IMG/VR virus record: IMGVR_UViG_3300009182_000050 | Coordinates: 1-64,000 of that record | Direction: 5' to 3' (one strand) | Source of the DNA: a virus | Length of the DNA: 64,000 bases | Shown here: positions 53,191 to 61,036 of the stretch, piece after piece | How positions within the stretch are numbered: position 1 is the first letter of the stretch | Layout of the letters: the number at the start of each line of letters is the position of its first letter | Notes under the pieces: model-generated | What the model was told of the DNA's origin: nothing | What the model saw: only the letters and a program-made list of their open reading frames with translations | Database searches by the model: none | Position numbers and translations under genes: made by a program

Positions 53191-53652
53191 GTGAGCACAG
53201 CATCACTCGTAGCACCGGCTACAAAAGAAGTTCAGGGTTGCGCGTTCTACGCGGAATTCACGAACGCTGCTGGTGACATCTATCAGATGTTCATCACGCC
53301 AGATGGTATCAACGAAGAGGGAGACTTCGTAGTCTCTCATGTATTCAAGCGTCGCTTGACTGCCGAAGCTCAGAAGAAGCAGTGGAGAACTACGGTTCTT
53401 TCAGCGATGCTGGTGGACGAAAATGGAATGAGCACAGAAGAACATCGCTTGACTCGTCTCAACAACATCAAAGACACATTGAATCGTCTCAACTTGCGTT
53501 TCACGCTCGTGGGTGAACCATTCTTTGTTGAAGTATCAAAAACAGACTTGAGTGAAATCGCTCAAGGTAAGACACCAATCAAAGTAATCTATCGAATTGG
53601 ACAGACTCGCAAAGGCTTAGGCTTTGACGAGATGTTCGCAGAAGCCAAGTAA
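53191..53652 (+). CDS. Unknown protein upstream of the MoxR ATPase
   Basis: 153 residues, GTG start behind AAGGGAGA. Beta-rich (GCAFYAEFTNAAGDIYQMFI, VVSHVFKRRLTAEAQKKQ). 14 bp before the AAA ATPase gene, so co-transcribed with it and a candidate partner or substrate adaptor. Family not recognised. Confidence 0.58.
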   Translation: MSTASLVAPATKEVQGCAFYAEFTNAAGDIYQMFITPDGINEEGDFVVSHVFKRRLTAEAQKKQWRTTVLSAMLVDENGMSTEEHRLTRLNNIKDTLNRLNLRFTLVGEPFFVEVSKTDLSEIAQGKTPIKVIYRIGQTRKGLGFDEMFAEAK

Positions 53653-53666
53653 GGGAGAAAATCATA

Positions 53667-54713
53667 ATGGCTACTATCAAAGACACATACGCAATCATAG
53701 GCACGACTTTCGCATCTCGTCTTGACGAGTTTATGGCTCAATCAACTGTCGTTGATGCTGCACTTCGCATCAACTCAATGGTGACTCCACAGGGTCGCTA
53801 CACGAAGCGAGCACCACGCACCACGAAGCCAAAGAGCACGACACCAGCAGTTGATGTTGATGTAGTTTCTGCGACTTCTGTAATCGCAAGTGAAGATAAC
53901 ATCTTTACTCGTCCTAATGGCTCTGCCTATCACGCACGCAAGTGGGGTGAACATCAAGATGTCGCAACTCTTCGCAAAGCTCGTGAAGCAACTGCGATGG
54001 TGATGTCAGGTGTTGTAGGTTCGCCTATGTTCGCACTTCTCTATGGTGCGCCGGGAACTGGCAAGACTGCTCTCGTTGAGGGTGCGTTTGGTGAAGTCAA
54101 TCTTGTAATGGGAACTGGCGACACAGAAGTCTCTGACTTCATTGGTGGTTATGTTCAGACTCCATCAGGTGGCTTTGAGTGGATTGATGGTCCACTACTA
54201 AAGGCCGCAGAAAATGGTGAAGTTATCTTCATTGACGAGATTGGTCTCATTGACCCAAAGGTCTTGTCTGTTGTTTATGGAGCGATGGACGGTCGCAAGG
54301 AAATCGTAGTAACTGCGAATCCGGAGCGCGGAGCAGTCGCTATCAAAGAAGGTTTCTATGTTGTAGCAGCGACTAACCCTAACGCTCCCGGCGTTCGACT
54401 TTCGGAAGCATTACTATCTCGCTTTACTATTCAAGCAGAGATGGCAACTGACTGGTCACTTGCTCGCACTCTACATGTTCCAACTGCGATTGTGACTTGC
54501 GCTCAAAACTTGAGCAAGAAGCAAAGTTCAGGTGAAGTTAGTTGGTCTCCACAGATGCGTGAGTTGCTCGCGTTCCGCGACATCGCAGGTGTCTTTGGTA
54601 ACACATTCGCTGTATCAAACCTACTCGCCTCTGCACCAGAGATGGACCGACCTGTTGTGTCTGATGTCCTGTCTCGCGTGTTCGGTAGCGAGTGCAAGCC
54701 AGCGAGAATCTAA
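53667..54713 (+). CDS. MoxR/CobS-like AAA+ ATPase
   Basis: 348 residues. FALLYGAPGTGKTALVEGAF is Walker A, EVIFIDEIGLIDPKVL is Walker B, VVAATNPNAPGVRLSEALL is sensor 1, followed by an Arg finger region SRFTIQ. The MoxR branch (including CobS) works with VWA proteins in metal insertion and protein remodelling, and such a protein is encoded next. The 100-residue N-terminus is basic and low-complexity. Confidence 0.85.
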   Translation: MATIKDTYAIIGTTFASRLDEFMAQSTVVDAALRINSMVTPQGRYTKRAPRTTKPKSTTPAVDVDVVSATSVIASEDNIFTRPNGSAYHARKWGEHQDVATLRKAREATAMVMSGVVGSPMFALLYGAPGTGKTALVEGAFGEVNLVMGTGDTEVSDFIGGYVQTPSGGFEWIDGPLLKAAENGEVIFIDEIGLIDPKVLSVVYGAMDGRKEIVVTANPERGAVAIKEGFYVVAATNPNAPGVRLSEALLSRFTIQAEMATDWSLARTLHVPTAIVTCAQNLSKKQSSGEVSWSPQMRELLAFRDIAGVFGNTFAVSNLLASAPEMDRPVVSDVLSRVFGSECKPARI

Positions 54714-54733
54714 CTCCCTTTAGGTTCTCGCTA

Positions 54734-54775
54734 GGGTGGGGTTGAGTCGCACTTGGTGTCGCGACTCCCCCACCC
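54734..54775 (+). terminator. Terminator hairpin next to promoter
   Basis: GGGTGGGG and CCCACCC outer stem with GAGTCGC/GCGACTC inside. The following promoter starts 11 bp later. Confidence 0.6.
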
Positions 54776-54785
54776 ACCACTCAAC

Positions 54786-54814
54786 TTGACACCATCATAG
54801 AACTACTGTAACTT
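54786..54814 (+). promoter_or_regulatory. Early-type promoter (TCATAGA spacer)
   Basis: TTGACA, CCA, TCATAGA, 7 bp, TAACTT. Confidence 0.75.
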
Positions 54815-54854
54815 TGGTCTTAGACACACAGACCCTTTTAGGGAAGGACAAGAA

Positions 54855-56633
54855 ATGGCACATCTAGACACAGCAACAACAGAGCAAGGAACTCGTCACA
54901 ATGAGTGGCTCACAGTTGGAGCACAGATTGGACAGCTCGTCAATGAGGCAGCAGGTCGCTACGACCTTGTAGGTCTTGCAGGACCTGTCGCCGGTAGTGG
55001 AGCACCAGCGTGTTTCAAGCCAGCGATTGCGGAAGTTGAAGTGAACACCACAGTCGCGTTCGGCGCAGGTACAACACCAGAGATGATTGGTGACATCAAC
55101 CTACGCGAAACTCAATACGAGTTTCCAAAAGCAACTGGAGCAATTCTTCACGAAGCTTTTCACGCAAGATTCTCTGCTTGGGAACTTGTAGATGCTCAAG
55201 CAGTTCTCAAAGCAGACGAGTACGAAGCACTCGTGCTACTTGAAGAGACTCGCATTGAGAAGCAGGGTCTTGACCTTGACTACAAGAATCGCGTGTTCTT
55301 GCGTGCATCAGCACTTGAGATTGCACTAGGTGACATTGAGGCCGCCAAAGAAGCAAGTAGTGTTTCACAACTTGCACAGTTGGTTGGTCTGATTCACGGA
55401 CGAGTGCTCGCCGGTATTCTTGAATTTGACGAAGTTGAAGAAGTCATAACATCTGTGAACTCCGCACTTGGTGAAGACATCGTTCGCCAACTCTCAACTA
55501 TCTTGCGTAAGTTTCAATCACACTACAACAATTCAGATTTGACTGATGTCTACCCACTAGCAATCGAATGGGCACGAATCGTTCGCGAAGCAAAAGAAGA
55601 GCGTGGCGAAACTGATGGTGGTTCAGGTTCAGGTGCAGGTGCTGGAGAGATTGCAGAGATTCTTGAGAAGTTAGCAGAAGCAGCTGATGGAGTTTCTATC
55701 AAGAACTATGGCGAACTTTGTGACCAGCAAGAAAGCGAAGAGTGGGAGCAAGAAGTCAAAGAGCGTGCATCAGCATCTAAAGAACAGCACGAGCACGCAA
55801 GCGAAGCAGCAGAAGTATTTGGTAAAGGTACAGGACCTGCACCAGAGTCTTCAACAACAAGTCACCTGATTGAAACTCGCAAGCCTACAAGTAGCGAGCG
55901 TTCGGCAGCAGTTGTGGTTGCTCGTATGCTTGAGAAAGCAAAGTATCGTGAGCGCGATGCGATTGAGATTACCAGCGTACTTCCTCCCGGTCGTCTTCGC
56001 ACAAAGGCTCTCGTCCAGCAAGCAGCACTTCGCGACAAGGGCATACACAAACCTGTTGAAGCTTTCCGCAAGACTGTACGCAAGCACACAGACGACCCAA
56101 CTCTTTCTGTTGGTGTCTTGGTAGACATCTCTGGCTCAATGAACTCTGCGATGAACCCAATGGCAGTTACAGCGTGGGTAATGAGCGAAGCAGTAAAGCG
56201 TGTTCAAGGTCGCGCATCTATGGTCTACTTTGGTCAAGATGTATTTCCAACTCTCAAAGCCGGACAAAGCCTTGATGATGTGAATGTGTATTCCGCGACA
56301 GATGGCACAGAGAAGTTTGACAAAGCGTTCAAGGCTCTTGATGGCTCTCTCAACCTGCTACACGGAAATGGAGCACGATTGCTAGTTGTCGTCTCTGATG
56401 GCTGCTTTACAGGTAAAGAAGTCAAAGCGACACGCAAGTGGATTGCTAGATGTGAGCAAGCCGGAGTTGCGGTATTGTGGATACCGTTCGATGGTGGCTA
56501 TCACGCACGGAAACTCTTGAGCGACTCAAAGGTGAAACCTTTAGTCGGAGTGAGTGACCCTGTTGAGGCCGCCACAGAAATCGGGCAAGCGTGCGCTAAG
56601 GCTCTTACTCAAGCAGGTGCTCGCAACTCATAA
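54855..56633 (+). CDS. Metallopeptidase-like plus VWA domain protein (CobT/DUF2201-like)
   Basis: 592 residues. ATGAILHEAFHARFSAWEL near residue 98 contains HExxH, a zinc-peptidase motif, with LLEETRIEKQ downstream as possible third ligand. An acidic, Gly/Ser-rich linker spans about 240-330. LSVGVLVDISGSMNSA near residue 425 is the VWA MIDAS (DxSxS), with TDGTEKFDKAF and VVVSDGCFTG completing it. The layout matches DUF2201-type metallopeptidase-VWA proteins that pair with MoxR ATPases. Phage-borne pairs are known but their targets are not. Confidence 0.8.
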   Translation: MAHLDTATTEQGTRHNEWLTVGAQIGQLVNEAAGRYDLVGLAGPVAGSGAPACFKPAIAEVEVNTTVAFGAGTTPEMIGDINLRETQYEFPKATGAILHEAFHARFSAWELVDAQAVLKADEYEALVLLEETRIEKQGLDLDYKNRVFLRASALEIALGDIEAAKEASSVSQLAQLVGLIHGRVLAGILEFDEVEEVITSVNSALGEDIVRQLSTILRKFQSHYNNSDLTDVYPLAIEWARIVREAKEERGETDGGSGSGAGAGEIAEILEKLAEAADGVSIKNYGELCDQQESEEWEQEVKERASASKEQHEHASEAAEVFGKGTGPAPESSTTSHLIETRKPTSSERSAAVVVARMLEKAKYRERDAIEITSVLPPGRLRTKALVQQAALRDKGIHKPVEAFRKTVRKHTDDPTLSVGVLVDISGSMNSAMNPMAVTAWVMSEAVKRVQGRASMVYFGQDVFPTLKAGQSLDDVNVYSATDGTEKFDKAFKALDGSLNLLHGNGARLLVVVSDGCFTGKEVKATRKWIARCEQAGVAVLWIPFDGGYHARKLLSDSKVKPLVGVSDPVEAATEIGQACAKALTQAGARNS

Positions 56634-56703
56634 CTGAATAACACAGACCCTTGTCGTCGGGTATCGTCCTTCCAGCGTGTGTCAGCCTTACGACAAGTTT
56701 TGG

Positions 56704-56735
56704 AAAAGCCTCTGCCAATCGGTGGGGGCTTTTTC
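56704..56735 (+). terminator. Rho-independent terminator
   Basis: AAAAGCC/GGCTTTT stem with CC/GG inner pairs, ending TTTTTC. Closes the VWA gene. Confidence 0.75.
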
Positions 56736-56755
56736 TTTGGTCGGCGTGTTGTGAT

Positions 56756-56786
56756 TTGACAAGATGTCAGGGGGAGCGTGTATGAT
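56756..56786 (+). promoter_or_regulatory. Promoter
   Basis: TTGACA, 19 bp, TATGAT with an upstream TG. RNA start expected near ACATAACACC. Confidence 0.62.
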
Positions 56787-56815
56787 AGGTACATAACACC
56801 TACAAGGGAGAAATT

Positions 56816-57115
56816 ATGAAAAGACTTACAAAAGAATACGCAATCGTATTTGACGGCGACCGCTCAAACATTGTTCTATCGGACGGCGTGGAAGCGTATG
56901 TGACGGCGTACTTCTCGGAGCTGATTGACGATAGTCGCGCACGGTTGGTATCTTTTGACCGGAGCGAGATGACGGCGGTCTACTCATACGAACCAGCAGA
57001 CTGCTTGGCGTGCTGTGAGACCGATGAAGACAACGGCGAGGACATCTGTACGAAGCACCAAGAGACGGTAGAACTTGAGTACCGGTCCGTTGATGTATGG
57101 ACGGCGGTCTCATAA
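56816..57115 (+). CDS. Unknown small protein
   Basis: 99 residues behind AAGGGAGAAATT. Beta-rich start (KEYAIVFDGDRSNIVLSDGV) and CLACCETDEDNGEDIC near the C-terminus, a Cys-rich acidic segment. Its DNA contains seven GACGGCG-type words. Not recognised. Confidence 0.58.
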   Translation: MKRLTKEYAIVFDGDRSNIVLSDGVEAYVTAYFSELIDDSRARLVSFDRSEMTAVYSYEPADCLACCETDEDNGEDICTKHQETVELEYRSVDVWTAVS

Positions 57116-57760
57116 CGGGACGGCTCTCGACTGGCGGTAAGAAGAGCAGGAAAAAAACTTGACGGCCAGCTTCTGAAGCAGTGGGGAAGTAAAACATAGG
57201 GCAACTGGTCCTACCGAATACGACCGGAAAATTGATTAGACGGCGAGAACCCAGACGAACGGTGTCTGGGTTTCTTTGTGTCCGGACCCAGATGACGGCG
57301 TGCTGTGTAGGAAAAAAACTTTGCGGCGTGCTTGTATGTAGCACTGAAGATGACGGAGTGCTAACGGGTGGGAAAAGATAAGTTCTAGATGCTGGGACTG
57401 AAGACCGGATTGCCGGGTAGTTACCGGGTAACTAGCTGCTCTAGCTGGTGGGGAAAAAATAATAAGCGGCTGAAGACTGGGTCGTCAGCTCCCAGGCGCA
57501 GCCGAAGAAAAGATAAGTTCCAGATGCTGATGACGCGCAGCTGGAAGATGGCCAAAAATTTTTTTCCCGTAGCTCGCAGCCGAAGCTTCGCCGCTTAGGA
57601 AAAGATAATTTCCCCGGTTCCCGGTTCCCAGGCAGCTCCGGATTTTCCAGCTGGTCAGGAAAAAAATTATGCGCCGCACAATCCAGATGCCAGCTGAGCT
57701 GACCAGGCCGATTTTTAATTTTATTTTGCGTTATCAAATTGTTATCAAAATAATCTCATT
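57116..57760. repeat. Non-coding array of A-rich and CGGC/CAGCTGG words
   Basis: No believable gene in 727 bp (57116-57842). A-rich words occur at 57149, 57310, 57371, 57449, 57506, 57549 (reverse), 57598 and 57657, in two forms: GGAAAAAAAYTT and GAAAAGATAAnTTC. Between them lie GACGGCGTGC/GACGGCCAGC words (57163, 57240, 57295, 57322, 57351) and CAGCTGG, CCGGGTA and CCCAGGC-type words. Spacing of the last five A-rich words is 40-80 bp. Confidence 0.7.
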
Positions 57761-57765
57761 TGGAT

Positions 57766-57794
57766 TTGCTTTTATCATAGAGGTACGCTATGTT
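57766..57794 (+). promoter_or_regulatory. Early-type promoter (TCATAGA spacer)
   Basis: TTGCTT, TTA, TCATAGA, 7 bp, TATGTT, then TAGTTTTGTAAG. Confidence 0.75.
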
Positions 57795-57842
57795 TAGTTT
57801 TGTAAGTAAAACACTTACGACACCTAACAAGGGAGAAATGAA

Positions 57843-58196
57843 ATGGGTCAATACCATTCACTTGTCAATGTAGACAAGAAAGAAATTGTCAATCCACACC
57901 TACTAGGTATGGGCGCAAAGCAATACGAACACACAGGGTTCATTGGTTCACTATCTGATGTTCTCTACACGCTCGTCACAACATCACCTGCTCGTGGTGG
58001 TGGCGACTACCCATTTACAGAAATTGCTGGTCGCTGGGTAGGCGACAGAGTTCTTGTAGTTGGCGACTACACAGAGGCAACAGATTTTCCAGAGTTCCCC
58101 AATCTGGCTGCTGAAACTCATAGTAGCGAAAGCCCCTTCACAGACATCTCCGAGATGTGTAATAAGGCGATGGAAGCAGTTCGGGCAAAATACTAA
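57843..58196 (+). CDS. Conserved phage protein (MGQYHxxVN type)
   Basis: 117 residues behind AAGGGAGAAATGAA. The opening MGQYHSLVNVDKKEIVNPHL and LGMGAKQYE recur in many actinophage and plasmid proteins of unknown function. Then GGDYPFTEIAGRWVGDRVLV. No catalytic motif is assigned. Confidence 0.7.
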   Translation: MGQYHSLVNVDKKEIVNPHLLGMGAKQYEHTGFIGSLSDVLYTLVTTSPARGGGDYPFTEIAGRWVGDRVLVVGDYTEATDFPEFPNLAAETHSSESPFTDISEMCNKAMEAVRAKY

Positions 58197-58201
58197 TCAG
58201 G

Positions 58202-58238
58202 TCGGGGAAGCCTTGCGACACGCAGGGTTTCCCCCCGA
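58202..58238 (+). terminator. Terminator with GCG-ACA-CGC apex
   Basis: TCGGGGAA...TTCCCC(C)CGA stem rising to TGCG-ACA-CGCA, one bulged C. The -35 of the next promoter starts two bases after it. Confidence 0.7.
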
Positions 58239-58239
58239 T

Positions 58240-58268
58240 TTGACAATGGAATAATAAGTCACTAATGT
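58240..58268 (+). promoter_or_regulatory. Early-type promoter
   Basis: TTGACA, 17 bp with TAATAAGTC, TAATGT, TTGTTATGTAAGA. Confidence 0.78.
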
Positions 58269-58310
58269 TTGTTATGTAAGATGAAGACACCAACAACAAG
58301 GGAGAAAAAC

Positions 58311-58724
58311 ATGTCAAAGACATTTGAGCAAGTTTGGGAAGATGTAAGAGCAGAGCTTGACGAAGCAAAGGGAATTGCTTTTGATGGTTGCCACAAGATT
58401 TACATTTTGATGGACCACGCACAGGTTCACGAGATGGCCGGCTATGGCTACGGAATTGACGACACACACCTAATCACAGAACAAAGTATGACCCCTGCGG
58501 AAATGCTGGTCACAATCAAGAAGTGGTACGAAGATTCTTGTGGTCTTGAGTTTGTCCAGTCAGTAGCAACTGTTGAGGGCGACCCTAACAAGGGGTTTGA
58601 CAACATAATCCCACAGGGATACAGAGAAGAGTTCTGCCAACTATGTGGCGAGTTCGGTGCTAACTACGATGGAACTTGTGACGAGTGCGCCGAAGAACAC
58701 GACCAAGACGAAGACGACGAATAA
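58311..58724 (+). CDS. Unknown protein with C-terminal zinc motif
   Basis: 137 residues from ATG 58311 (the longer frame from 58269 covers the leader). CHKIYILMDHAQVHEMAGYG suggests an alpha-beta core; FCQLCGEFGANYDGTCDEC is a four-Cys zinc site before an acidic tail. Not recognised. Confidence 0.62.
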   Translation: MSKTFEQVWEDVRAELDEAKGIAFDGCHKIYILMDHAQVHEMAGYGYGIDDTHLITEQSMTPAEMLVTIKKWYEDSCGLEFVQSVATVEGDPNKGFDNIIPQGYREEFCQLCGEFGANYDGTCDECAEEHDQDEDDE

Positions 58725-58731
58725 ATTGTTC

Positions 58732-58756
58732 GGGGGTCGGCGACACGCTGACCCCC
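58732..58756 (+). terminator. Terminator with GCG-ACA-CGC apex
   Basis: GGGGGTCGGCG-ACA-CGCTGACCCCC: 11 pairs (one G-U) and a triloop; followed seven bases later by the next -35. Confidence 0.75.
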
Positions 58757-58763
58757 ACTCAAT

Positions 58764-58792
58764 TTGACAAGGAAACAATAAGTCAGTAATGT
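58764..58792 (+). promoter_or_regulatory. Early-type promoter
   Basis: TTGACA, 17 bp with CAATAAGTC, TAATGT, TTCTTATGTAAGAC. Confidence 0.78.
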
Positions 58793-58833
58793 TTCTTATG
58801 TAAGACAAAATGACACAAACAAGGGAGAACAAA

Positions 58834-59088
58834 ATGTCAGACACAATCGTAAACAGCGACACACGAGCTACTGCTCGCTACACGCTGGTACAAGCAATCC
58901 TAGAAGCCGACAATCGGGAAATAATTCTAGGTGCGCTAACTCAACTTGGCTACGAGTACGCAGTCACAGTTCAGGTTCGAGCAGAACAAAACGACAAAGA
59001 AAGCGCGGTGCGCTGGGCGCACGCTGCCAACGAAATTGGCACAATCTTGGCTTGCGCTGCCTACAACCTAGAAGACGAAGGGAACTAA
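58834..59088 (+). CDS. Unknown small helical protein
   Basis: 84 residues, ATG 58834 after AAGGGAG. Helical (YTLVQAILEADNREIILGAL, AVRWAHAANEIGTILACAAY). Leads a string of closely spaced genes to 60.25 kb. Function unknown. Confidence 0.6.
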   Translation: MSDTIVNSDTRATARYTLVQAILEADNREIILGALTQLGYEYAVTVQVRAEQNDKESAVRWAHAANEIGTILACAAYNLEDEGN

Positions 59089-59092
59089 AGAA

Positions 59093-59365
59093 ATGACAAA
59101 TGACAATTTTGCGGAAGAAGACCTACGCGCTCTACCAGATACCGTGCCAGATTATGTGGCACAACTGTTTGACCTGTCCGAGCAGATGCTACGCGCTGAG
59201 ATGACAGGTTGGGCGGTAGAGGTGCGAGTAATCGCAAACTGCCTTGCTGAAGGCTTAGGGCTTTTTGAGTACGCAACTGACAATAATGCGGTGCTTGACT
59301 CCGTGTATGTCAATGGTGACTTGATTGACTATGACAAAAACGGTAATCCGTTGGAAGCAGACTAA
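59093..59365 (+). CDS. Unknown small protein
   Basis: 90 residues, four bases after the previous stop. Helix YVAQLFDLSEQMLRAEMTGW then a beta part (VLDSVYVNGDLIDYDKNGN). Not recognised. Confidence 0.58.
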   Translation: MTNDNFAEEDLRALPDTVPDYVAQLFDLSEQMLRAEMTGWAVEVRVIANCLAEGLGLFEYATDNNAVLDSVYVNGDLIDYDKNGNPLEAD

Positions 59366-59375
59366 GGGGATAATG

Positions 59376-59597
59376 ATGGAAAAAAATCTTCCAGAGCGCA
59401 TAAATGTGATGAAAGTTATTTCGTATGATGTTCAGAACATTATGGAAAGTATTGTTGCTATGAATAGCGACAGAGATTTTGACAGCATAACTTTAGAAGA
59501 AGTTATGGAACAGGTTGAGGCGTGGGTTCAAGAAGATTTCCCTGCCGACAGAATAAAGGATTTGATTATCCAAGACCAAGACGGAGAGGACATCTAA
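59376..59597 (+). CDS. Unknown small helical protein
   Basis: 73 residues; ATG 59376 has the best spacing to AAGGGG, ATG 59373 being next. Acidic helical protein (LEEVMEQVEAWVQEDFPADR). Stop overlaps the next start (TAATG). Confidence 0.58.
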   Translation: MEKNLPERINVMKVISYDVQNIMESIVAMNSDRDFDSITLEEVMEQVEAWVQEDFPADRIKDLIIQDQDGEDI

Positions 59598-59833
59598 TGC
59601 CATACACAATCACAGCAGTAAGCGATGAAGGGCGAGTAGCTTTGGGAGGCCCGAAGAAGGGCGAACCGGTTGAGCATCGCTGGGAAAAAAACTTTGATAC
59701 CTTAGCCGAAGCGATTGAGGAATACGGCAAGTTCGTAGACCACGGTTTCGCTGCTTGGGAACGAGTCATAAGCATCATTGACACGCACGGCGAGGTTCTT
59801 GCCAGCAAGACGCTCGTAACACCGACAGATTGA
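59597..59833 (+). CDS. Unknown small protein
   Basis: 78 residues from ATG 59597. VALGGPKKGEPVEHRWEKNF and IEEYGKFVDHGFAAWERVIS suggest a small alpha-beta domain. The codons for WEKNF contain the GGGAAAAAAACTTT word common in this block. Confidence 0.58.
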   Translation: MPYTITAVSDEGRVALGGPKKGEPVEHRWEKNFDTLAEAIEEYGKFVDHGFAAWERVISIIDTHGEVLASKTLVTPTD

Positions 59834-59839
59834 TGCGGT

Positions 59840-60253
59840 ATGGCTACGCTACTGATTTCGTGGAACAAACATAATGAGCCGGTGACGGAGGCTACTGATG
59901 CTGCTTTCTATCGCGTCTACGGACACGACTTGGTAGGCACGGTCTTCTTGGACGGTGTGGAGTACGCGCACATTTATTGTGACGGCGAGATGCGGTTGTA
60001 TCCAGCAGAAGACAATCCAGAACAGCAAGTGCTACGCGATTGTCTTGACCTAGCTGATGTTGGGATTTTGACTGACAAGCAACTCTTTGATGCGGTGGAA
60101 AAAAATTTATGGACCTGGGACATGAACCCCTGGTTTGATTTCTATTTAGCTGACGGAACGCATCTGGACATTGTGTGCGACACCATTGACGAGGCGGTTT
60201 CGGTCGCAGAGTTTATGGCAAATCAAGACGGCTCGGAAGAGGAAGAAATTTGA
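59840..60253 (+). CDS. Unknown acidic protein
   Basis: 137 residues. TLLISWNKHNEPVTEATDAA, YAHIYCDGEMRLYPAEDNP and FDFYLADGTHLDIVCDTIDE; acidic C-terminus EEEEI. Not recognised. Confidence 0.58.
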   Translation: MATLLISWNKHNEPVTEATDAAFYRVYGHDLVGTVFLDGVEYAHIYCDGEMRLYPAEDNPEQQVLRDCLDLADVGILTDKQLFDAVEKNLWTWDMNPWFDFYLADGTHLDIVCDTIDEAVSVAEFMANQDGSEEEEI

Positions 60254-60288
60254 TAACGAAATTGTTATCAAAATAATCTAGTTTCGGG

Positions 60289-60317
60289 TTGCGTCTGTCA
60301 TAGATGTATGCTAGATT
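60289..60317 (+). promoter_or_regulatory. Early-type promoter (TCATAGA spacer)
   Basis: TTGCGT, CTG, TCATAGA, 7 bp, TAGATT; transcription is expected to begin at about 60324-60325, the first base of the structured leader. Confidence 0.75.
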
Positions 60318-60324
60318 ATTTCTT

Positions 60325-60427
60325 GTAAGGTGGTGAGAGTCACTCTCTAAGCTAGGCGGAGCAAGTGCCGAACAGATACCTGCTAAGACAGAGGTCAGAC
60401 TTCCGAAGTCCACCGCGGCCACCTTAC
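60325..60427 (+). ncRNA. Four-way-junction structured 5' leader
   Basis: Closing stem GTAAGGTGG (60325-60333) with CCACCTTAC (60419-60427), perfect 9 bp. Inside are arm A GAGAG-TCA-CTCTC (60335-60347), a middle arm AGCUAGG/CCUGCU with one bulge enclosing CGG-AGCAAGUG-CCG (60350-60384), and arm B GACTT-CCG-AAGTC (60398-60410). It precedes the gene at 60451 by 23 nt, which hold the AAGGGAG site. Could be a riboswitch, a protein-binding autoregulatory element or a stability element; no known class fits. Confidence 0.65.
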
Positions 60428-60450
60428 ACTTACAACAAAGGGAGAAATAC

Positions 60451-60927
60451 ATGCACATTGGACACATCTTGTTAGTTGAGGCAGAGAGCCTTGACGAAGC
60501 AAAAGCAGAGGTGAACCACCGGCTAGACGAAGGATACTTTCGCTGGTCAGACTGGTCAGAAATCGGCGGTCGCTACATTGACTTTTATGTAGACGGCGAC
60601 TCGCTACGGTACTCAGATAATCCTGAAAAGGCAGAGCAAGCGATTGCGACAGCCGAAGGTTTCCGTGAGGAGTGCTTAGAGCGTTACATTGACAGATGCG
60701 TAAAGGCTGGCATCACCATTGAGGGGCTTGATGTACCGAAGGATACAAAACAATCGTTTGATGTGTACCCGCTTTACAAGGCGGCACAGATTGCGACAGG
60801 GCTGAACTGCGAAGAAACTTATGTCTACGACATAACTTACTCAAGTCAAGAACTTGACGACTTCCGCAAGCGAGTTGCGGATAATCCAGAGAACCAATAC
60901 CTAATCGTGGTGGACTTTCACCACTAA
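60451..60927 (+). CDS. Conserved phage protein (WSEIGGRY type)
   Basis: 158 residues. HILLVEAESLDEAKAEVNHR and SDWSEIGGRYIDFYVDGD match a family frequent in phages; the C-terminal part has CEETYVYDITYSSQELDDF and YLIVVDFHH. Function unknown. Expression seems to depend on the structured leader upstream. Confidence 0.65.
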   Translation: MHIGHILLVEAESLDEAKAEVNHRLDEGYFRWSDWSEIGGRYIDFYVDGDSLRYSDNPEKAEQAIATAEGFREECLERYIDRCVKAGITIEGLDVPKDTKQSFDVYPLYKAAQIATGLNCEETYVYDITYSSQELDDFRKRVADNPENQYLIVVDFHH

Positions 60928-60942
60928 AACTCCCAGCGAATT

Positions 60943-60971
60943 GGGGTCGGGCATCAGCTCGGCCCCTTTTT
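60943..60971 (+). terminator. Rho-independent terminator
   Basis: GGGGTCGGGC-ATCA-GCTCGGCCCC (10 pairs, two G-U) followed by TTTTT. Confidence 0.85.
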
Positions 60972-60973
60972 GT

Positions 60974-61003
60974 TTGCGCCGGTCAGCTGGCTGCTGGTAT
61001 GAT
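60974..61003 (+). promoter_or_regulatory. Promoter
   Basis: TTGCGC, 18 bp, TATGAT. Followed by GGAAAAAAATTATG. Confidence 0.55.
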
Positions 61004-61036
61004 GATGCTAGGAAAAAAATTATGGAGGTGTATCTC

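Noticed and set aside
56826-57737. Several minus- and plus-strand frames over the word array
   Set aside because: Low-complexity products without family features or start signals; the DNA words explain the open frames.
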